From: Apiospora phragmitis
Taxonomy: Eukaryota; Ascomycota; Sordariomycetes; Amphisphaeriales; Apiosporaceae
DNA length: 64,000 bases
Reading direction: 5' to 3'
Assembly: GCA_038363925.1 (NCBI GenBank)
Contig: JAQQWL010000005.1
Location: 2,356,001 to 2,420,000, forward strand
The notes beneath the pieces were generated by a model that was given only the letters and a program-made list of their open reading frames with translations, searched no databases and had not been told where the DNA came from. This document shows positions 57,643 to 64,000 of this stretch, piece after piece (within the stretch, counting starts at the first letter, position 1; each line of letters begins with the position of its first letter). The translations under genes were made by a program, and so were the position numbers.

Positions 57643-59103
57643 ATGGCTGAAGGCAACCCCGCCACGGCTCACAAGCAGCCTCCGGCGCGACCGCAGCTGG
57701 GTGGCATGCGCAGCAGCTCCTATCTGCAAGAGCACCAGCAATACCGTGGACCTGCCACCAAACCAGAGGGCCACTTCGGCATCGACACGGTCGTCGAAGA
57801 CCTGCAGACCGCCAGGATATCGCCCACCAAGAGCTTCAGTCCCTTCAACGGCGTCCCGTCCAAAGACGAGCCGCCCCGCATAGTGGACGGCGGCAGCCAT
57901 GACTTCACGCACCCCAATTGCGCCGCGCCCCGGGGCCAGAAGACGAGCAAGCTGATCGCGACCCTCATGTACAAGGCCAACAAGAAGACGACGCCGCTGG
58001 CCAGCAGCCAGGCCTCGGCCAGCAACGACAACCTGCCCTCGCCGCGCCTGCCCAAGTCCGACTCGGACATCCCCGCCAACATGGCCCCGACCACCAACTT
58101 CGACGACTTCCCCCTCGAGCCGCGCGCCGCGAACGAGCCCGAGCCCCTCGACCATCTCTACGGCTCCTACATCTCGCCCATGTGCATCACCTCCTTCCTG
58201 CACTTGATGTCGACCTTCCCGCTGCCCCCGGGCTCGTCCGAGATAACCTCGTCGCACAAGTGTCTGGATGACCCGGATCATCCCCTGGTGGTGGAGCTGA
58301 CGCTTTCGCCCGCGCCTGCCGAAGATTTCCTGTCGCTGGCTGACCTGCGCAAGCACGAGCTCATCTACCGTTTCGAGCGCGAATGGAACATTGACGTAGC
58401 ACTGCAGAGGGGCACCCTCTGGAGGCGGCACCCACGACTGGTCGTCTTTGACATGGACAGTACTCTGATTACCCAGGAAGTGATCGACCTGCTTGCGGCG
58501 ACCCTGAAAGACCCGCCGGATCTGGCCCAGCGGGTCGCTGACATTACGCACCGCGCTATGCTGGGAGAACTGGAATTCGATGCCGCCTTCCGGGAACGCG
58601 TGCAGCTCCTCAAGGGCCTGCCCGTGAGCATCTTCGAGCAGCTGCGCCCCGTGCTCGACGTGACGACAGGCGTCCCCGCCCTGATCAAGGCGCTCAAGCG
58701 CCTGGGTGTCAAGACGGCGGTCCTGTCGGGCGGCTTCCTGCCCCTGACCAGCTGGCTGGCCCAGGAGCTGGGCATCGACTACGCGCACGCGAACGAGGTC
58801 GTCATCGACAACGCCGGCCGCTTCACGGGCGAGGTGCAGGGGCGGATCGTGGGCAAGGAGCGCAAGCGGGAGCTGCTGCTGGAGATCGCCGCGAAAGAAG
58901 GCATCGCCCTGAACCAGGTCGTGGCCGTCGGCGACGGCGCCAACGACCTCCTCATGATGGACGCGGCCGGGCTCGGCGTGGCCTGGAACGCGAAGCCGCG
59001 CGTGCAGATGGAGGCCTGCGCCCGGCTCAACGGCGAGAGCCTGCTCGACCTGCTCTACCTGTTCGGATTCACAAGGGAAGACCTCGAGACGCTGGCCGAA
59101 TAG
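57643..59103 (+). CDS. SER2: Phosphoserine phosphatase (SER2)
   Basis: A single exon of 486 residues. The enzyme hydrolyses O-phosphoserine to serine, the last step of the phosphorylated serine pathway, in the cytosol. The HAD core is complete: motif I VVFDMDSTLITQEVIDLLAA (about residue 268) with the nucleophilic Asp, SGGFLPLTSWLAQELG (motif II) near 367, a Lys in the KERKRELLLE helix (motif III) and GDGANDLLMMDAAGLGVAW (motif IV) near 428. Residues 160-250 form an ACT-like regulatory domain (SYISPMCITSFLHLMSTF). The N-terminal 150 residues are disordered; fungal orthologues often have such an extension. The start at 57643 has context GATCATGGC. Third positions are strongly GC-biased, which also creates a long antisense open frame of no meaning. 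Confidence 0.95.
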   Translation: MAEGNPATAHKQPPARPQLGGMRSSSYLQEHQQYRGPATKPEGHFGIDTVVEDLQTARISPTKSFSPFNGVPSKDEPPRIVDGGSHDFTHPNCAAPRGQKTSKLIATLMYKANKKTTPLASSQASASNDNLPSPRLPKSDSDIPANMAPTTNFDDFPLEPRAANEPEPLDHLYGSYISPMCITSFLHLMSTFPLPPGSSEITSSHKCLDDPDHPLVVELTLSPAPAEDFLSLADLRKHELIYRFEREWNIDVALQRGTLWRRHPRLVVFDMDSTLITQEVIDLLAATLKDPPDLAQRVADITHRAMLGELEFDAAFRERVQLLKGLPVSIFEQLRPVLDVTTGVPALIKALKRLGVKTAVLSGGFLPLTSWLAQELGIDYAHANEVVIDNAGRFTGEVQGRIVGKERKRELLLEIAAKEGIALNQVVAVGDGANDLLMMDAAGLGVAWNAKPRVQMEACARLNGESLLDLLYLFGFTREDLETLAE

Positions 59104-60482
59104 GAGGAGGAAGAAGCAGAAGAGAAGATTTTTATGATTAGAAACAGATCCAAACGCGCAAGATCCGGGCCGTAGGAGGTAGGTTCCATGCGGCGTGGCG
59201 TAGATAAGCATCCGCGCCAAATACTTCTCGCTCTTACAATCAAGATCGTGAAGAATGAACCCCCCTACTCTTTTTTCTGGTGACTCGAGAAGGAATACTC
59301 GCTTATGCTTTTTGGCCTCCTGCTACAGGAAAGTCCTCCTTTTCCGAGAATTGTGTACTGTACAGATTAGAGAACATCGTATAACTCCCCGACCCATCAC
59401 GAAAAATATCAAGTTGATTATATACGTCTGTGATTTTGTATAGTTTCTCGACTTTCTGAGACTGCCAGGCACCTTTGTTTCTCGTTCAGAAACGGACGGC
59501 CTTCGTAATAATAGTGACTTTGATAAACGACATTCCAGGTGATACAGATAGGATCCAGAAGGATACGAGACATTGCTTGACTCACGGAAGCAGAACTACG
59601 GGTTACGTTGATATAGTGAGGTCGAAAGGCAACACTTATCTTGTAGCTGCTCGTTTATTACACCTGACTGCCGGGCTTATGTAACGAGGGGCTTTTTATA
59701 CGCAGCATGGCATGGGGAAGCTTTACTCTACCCCTTTACCAAGAAACTCCCTGCTTAGCCCCTTTTCTAAATTCCTAGCGTCAGTCTTTCTTTGCTGTCT
59801 ACGGACTCTGGCAAAGACTCGTCAGATTCCGTTTTGGAGTGGCTATCTTTACCTTCAACCCGATCTCTGCGTCCAAGTAAATGCACTCAAACTTGCCAAG
59901 AGAGATTCTTTCGAGAATGATTTCTCTTTATAGCAAAGCACTGGACACAGGCTCAACACAGAGCGCAGGAGATCACCTGCCCAACTGGTGGTAATGATAA
60001 GCAATTAAGGGGGGCGAGTAGCAGTATATGTTCACTTCACTTAAGAACTGCCTAATCATTCTTGTTATCACTTTCATTGGAAGCAGTCATCGGGCGCAAC
60101 TCAAGCGAGCAAAAGGCTTATTTGGATTACATGGCACAAATTCACGTGATCATGCAATCAATAACAGAACAGACACGTGGGGCAAAATCAGGTGACCAAA
60201 TGGCTCGGAGATTGGGATTCTTGAATATCTTGTTCATGCTGCTTCAGCGTAACAACGCCTCTATAGACCCTTAGTCCACCGTAATATGCGGAGCAGGCCT
60301 GACAAAGACTCCGTGTTGAGCAGCGGCAGCCCGTGGGAACCCAGTGCAGGAGATCCTTTGGTCTGCAAGACTACTAGCTCCCTCATCGCCACTTTGTTGC
60401 AGGCCCCTATCGTACATCCTTTTAGTACACCCTGCAAACGTGGAAGAATATCTCTTCGTAGCTGTAGGTCCAAGGCGAACTC
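59104..60482. other. Intergenic between convergent SER2 and ISD11
   Basis: The 1.4-kb gap contains both 3' flanks. No gene or RNA is recognised. Confidence 0.5.
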
Positions 60483-61359
60483 TCAAGTCCAGCTGCACAG
60501 TTTTGTTAGCCTTCGGGGTTTCTCATTTCAGTTGGGTCAATATTAGTACGCACCCTTGCTCCTTTGTCCGCGCAATGTCGCCTGACTTGCCATGTTGCTT
60601 GCCCTATCAATATCATGTTAGAGCAACGTAGATTTTACGAAAGTATGGTACTTCGCAACTTACCTCCATGCCGCCTTCCACCACTAACCGGTCGAACTGG
60701 AAGAACTGACTGACGACGGTTTGACGCTGCATGAGTTTGAGTTAGCCAGTTTCCCAAGCCCTGCTTGCTGCTTATATTGTATCCCATCCCCTTCCCGGCC
60801 CCCGACAAGAAGTTCCCGAGCGTTGCCTAGAGCGGGATTTTGCCCCTCAGGTGCCCCTCCGAAGACGGGCGATTTCCACCTCGCAGCCATATATCGCAAC
60901 CACATCCTCTTGGACCAGAGAAACCGAGCCCGGTAGAAATGGGGGGAAAAGCCGAAGGGAGAAGACCTACCTTCAGCATCTGTAGCTCCTTCAAGCCCTT
61001 CTGCATCAGCTCCTGCACCTCGCGCGGGTCCGCCACGCTCTTGTTCTCGTGGAAAGCATCGACGGTCCGACGGCGGGCGTACTCGCGGAAGTTGTAGGCC
61101 TGGAACTGGCGGCCCTGGCGTAATAATGAACGGTACTGTTTCCGAGATAGCCGTAGTTAGCGGGTGACCTTGTTTCACGAGGGCCTCCAACGCCGTGGAG
61201 CAGACGCTCGTGGCGGCGCAAGCCAGCCAATACGGCGATGATGTGAAGGCGGCGCTCTGGAGGGGACCACCACTGCACTGCACTGCTACTTACTAATGAC
61301 CGAGCTTGTTGTGGGAGGTCGCCCTTCAAGGCGGAAACGATGGGGCCGTTGGTCGCCAT
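60483..61359 (-). CDS. ISD11: ISD11, LYR protein of the mitochondrial Fe-S cluster machinery
   Basis: Five exons: 61294-61359, 60971-61135, 60664-60726, 60554-60603 and 60483-60492. All phases agree, giving 117 residues. ISD11 (LYRM4) binds and stabilises the cysteine desulfurase Nfs1 in the mitochondrial matrix and is needed for Fe-S cluster synthesis. The family signature is split by intron 1: ARSL joins [16 protein letters not shown], creating the Leu-Tyr-Arg motif at the splice junction. Then come [16 protein letters not shown] and [20 protein letters not shown], followed by [19 protein letters not shown]. The last two small exons encode [19 protein letters not shown]; the terminal exon contributes 10 nt, completing the Trp codon, Thr and TGA. 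Without splicing, no more than about a third of the protein is open. It is convergent with SER2. Confidence 0.9.
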
Positions 61360-62224
61360 CGCCGCTAGCAACTCGTAGGCGTTTGGTTTGTTCGTGGGGG
61401 AGAAGAGGCGCGATGGGGTTCCAAATCAACAGAACAGATACAGAGCTCTATGCGCTGAAAGCTATGTCGAAATTGGGGGGAATGATGCAAAACGCTGCCG
61501 TCAGTTGCACACCTGATGGCAAATTCCGTTGGCGATTGATAACTGTAATGGTACTCCAGTACCTAAAATTCTTAGCGTCGGCGGCCTGTCTTCGGTCGCC
61601 GCTCGTCATCGCCAAGAGTCCGGGGATAAGCGGCTATACACCGAGCTTCCCATCATTCATCGTTGTAGCGCCTTACGTACACAATACTTACCTCCGAGCA
61701 TCTCGGGGCAGAATAGAAAGCCACTACTCTTGACCCTACACTCATGTTGTTTTGTCCTCTAATTAGAATGATGTTCCTTATGCGGCTGTCTACTTGGTGC
61801 CCCTGACAAACATCCATAGACAGCTCCAATAGACTGTAACGAGAACCAATAAGCCCATCATCACCACGCCTTGCCTGAGTTGGAACCAACTCCTGAAGCT
61901 GCGTAGATCTCCGGGCTGTACCTTCAAATCTGATATCGAGATTGCAAATGCAATGCCGCTCCGCGACAGGGCCTATGGCGCTATGAGTATATTGTTATAA
62001 ACATGCTCTTCCTCCATGCTATGCTGGTCTGGTAGTGATATGGCGAAGCTGGACTCGCTGGCCAGCCTGGGTCGGCAACTAGGCCCAATCCCTCCAATAG
62101 AAGACATTTATGTAACAATAAAGGCTGCCTTCCTTCCCGACGTGAACGACCAGGAAACCAATCCTTTCCTCCCTCCATAGTCCCGGTTTTAGATTCTCAG
62201 TTGGTATTTGGCCTGCAGCCACTC
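61360..62224. other. Intergenic, ISD11 promoter to zinc-finger gene 3' end
   Basis: Contains the ISD11 promoter and the 3' flank of the next gene. No gene recognised. Confidence 0.5.
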
Positions 62225-63590
62225 CTACGGTGCTGTTGCCTTTTTTACCAGGTCTGCTAAAACATCCTCGAACACTATGTAGTGTTTCTCGATCTTCTTG
62301 GCCCGATATTTCGACTCGTCGCCGGGCAGGTATTCAAGATCGTCATCGTCATCGGCGATTTCACCAATCTTGGCCCATTCGGACAGGTGGACCCCCTCTC
62401 GGTGTCTCTGGAAGTTGTCGTTATAGCACTGAGGAGAACAGAAGACTGACTCAACCTTGAAAGCCTCAACGCATTCTCGGCACAGAACAGTGATACGGTT
62501 GTCTCCATCCATATCCACGTCTTCCTTTTGTAAGTCTGTGCAGTGCTCTCCCGAGGCGCACTCATGTGCCTCGTTCCAGTGCGTTTCCTGTCCATCTTGT
62601 GAGTAATAGAAGATTGCTAGGGAATGAGATACGTACTTCTCCTTTTACGCTACACTCTTCGGCTGGGCAGAAGAATGTTGCTTCCTTTCGGATCGAGTAG
62701 TTTTCCGCAAGCACGTCACATAGTGGACATGACGTGTAGTCGCCCGGAATCGTCTGTGAGCAGGCCTGACATACTTCCGAGACGTCTTCGACTGCAGCGG
62801 CGCTCAAGGCTTCCTGCTTAAGTTTTGCCTTCTTGGCCTTGTCCACTTCGTGAGCCGCTTTGGCCCTACGTAGTTCCTCTAGTTTCTTCTGAAGAGCCTG
62901 TTTCTGTTCCTGGTTTCCTTTGCTGGCCTGGCGATCGCGAAGCATTTCACGGATAACGTCCGCGATGGGGGTGCTATTACGAACCATCTCAATATACTTC
63001 TGTGACTTGGCAGTACCCTCAGTATCGTTTCCGGGTTGAAAGAAAATATCAACATAAGCCTCAGCTCTCGATTGAGGAGACTTGGAAGTCTTCAGTCGTT
63101 CCAGCAAATCATCGAGGGATTTCTGGTTACCGCTCACATCCTCGCCTAGGGCATTTCTGAATTCCGGAACAAGCTCCTCAACGGGTATGCTGCGGTCGTT
63201 CAGCTTTTGTTGCAGAGCCTTGGCCTCGGCTGGTGACTTGACGGCCGACTGGAAGCTCAGATTCTTGGCTTTGTCACGGAACCATTCTCGCTTCTCGTCA
63301 GATATCCTCTGCTCAATAGTCTTGAGGTCTGTTTTGTACTCGTGGGCTTGAGTGAACAAAGTGTCGAGATCCTGAAGAAATAAGCGCCTGCCCGAGAACC
63401 ATTCCTTGGTGGCCGAGTTGAGATAGCGATCGCGCATCCTGTTCAGGAGCCTCGGCCAACACTCGGTGCATTCAGCGACATGTAGCTTGTTATGGTCCGC
63501 CACACACGCTACATGTATTGCTGTAACATCTTCTGCACATGACTGCCTCTCCTTCTCTTGGGTGAGAACCTCATCCCAGGGCTCCAACAT
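62225..63590 (-). CDS. Hypothetical protein with coiled coil and Cys/His-rich zinc-finger-like C-terminus
   Basis: Two exons, 62633-63590 and 62225-62595, give 442 residues. The 37-nt intron is short; its donor GTATCT is the only one nearby that keeps phase, the better-looking GTACGT six bases upstream being out of frame. Residues 18-45 contain paired Cys and His (CVADHNKLHVAECTEC), a B-box-like cluster. The middle is strongly charged and helical, with a long coiled coil at about 220-275 (QEQKQALQKKLEELRRAKAA). From about 280 on, cysteines come in pairs: CQACSQTIPGDYTSCPLC, FFCPAEEC, then HWNEAHEC, LCREC and FCSPQCYNDNFQRHREGVH, the last resembling the second half of a MYND finger. I do not recognise the family. 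A protein-binding or nuclear role would be inference only. Confidence 0.72.
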
Positions 63591-64000
63591 GCTGATTGGG
63601 AGTATGCTAAACTCGATTGAACACCCAGCTCAATGTTTGAGAGGCGAGACTGCCCTGGCAAACTTGTTGCAGTGCCAACCTTCGGTAGGCCGTGTTGCTC
63701 AATAAACTTGCTAGCTTCGGAGGGCTTTGAAGCAAGCCAACGCTCAACGGGGCCACCACTCGATGGGCGTTATGTAAAAGATATTGAGTTAAGAGTAAGA
63801 GCACCGAGAGGTTATCGTGCTTATACTTAACTGATAAGTAGAGATGGACATCAATTGAAAGCGGTTGTCTTGAGCTTGAGACCAGGTAGTTTGGTCTGCT
63901 AAGAAGGTTGGGATAGGGTCCAAGCTTGCGCCACACATGACCTCTAGCCACAGCAGCTTTCACGTAAAGGGAGCAGCAACCAAGAAGAACGAACCAACAA
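63591..64000. other. Upstream of the zinc-finger-like gene, to window end
   Basis: This should contain the promoter of the Cys/His-rich gene. No other feature is seen before the end of the window. Confidence 0.5.

Noticed and set aside
57562..59220. 552-codon open frame antisense to SER2
   Set aside because: It arises from strong GC bias at third positions of SER2, and its translation has no protein family character.

Overview
The window comes from a filamentous ascomycete, most likely a Sordariomycete. Genes are split by many short introns (37-244 nt) with GT..AG ends and TACTAAC-like branch sites. The repeats are heavily C-to-T/G-to-A mutated in the manner of repeat-induced point mutation (RIP). 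The gene order SLA2 - CIA30 - APC5 - mating-type genes - COX13 is the known neighbourhood of the mating-type (MAT) locus in this class. Order and genus cannot be fixed from the sequence alone.

1-11,690: an AT-rich, gene-free block. It holds a full-length but dead Ty3/gypsy chromovirus (LTRs 2462-3064 and 9421-10021, 5-bp target duplication), older fragments of related LTRs in both orientations and an 11-bp tandem array. The composition switches abruptly to normal near 11,690.

12,304-25,867: a ferric-reductase-type membrane protein (-), a 3.6-kb gap, then SLA2 (-), CIA30 (+) and APC5 (-). APC5 carries two apparent single-base frameshifts.

26,876-30,756: the core of the MAT locus. A MAT1-1-2-type gene (-) and an HMG-box mating-type gene (+) are transcribed divergently from a 0.6-kb promoter. 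No alpha-box (MAT1-1-1) gene was seen. The HMG gene has an in-frame TAG directly followed by ATG, upstream of an intact HMG box. Three ~44-bp tandem repeats lie just 3' of it.

31,251-44,521: TYW3 (tRNA wybutosine), MIC19 (MICOS), a secreted rhamnogalacturonan lyase (PL4), ERF2 (DHHC palmitoyltransferase, with one apparent frameshift), COX13, and a large low-complexity nuclear-type protein. APN2, the usual partner of COX13 and MAT, is not in the window.

44,522-64,000: gene-poor. Genes are MET16-type PAPS reductase, SER2 phosphoserine phosphatase, the Fe-S assembly factor ISD11 (five exons, the last coding exon only 10 nt) and a cysteine-rich zinc-finger-like protein. A decayed cytochrome P450 lies at about 54,030-55,330.

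Most genes are housekeeping genes with separate functions. The coherent unit is the MAT locus, whose gene pair would control mating identity and sexual development. Exon structures were built by hand from splice sites and reading phase; every multi-exon model given closes in frame unless stated.
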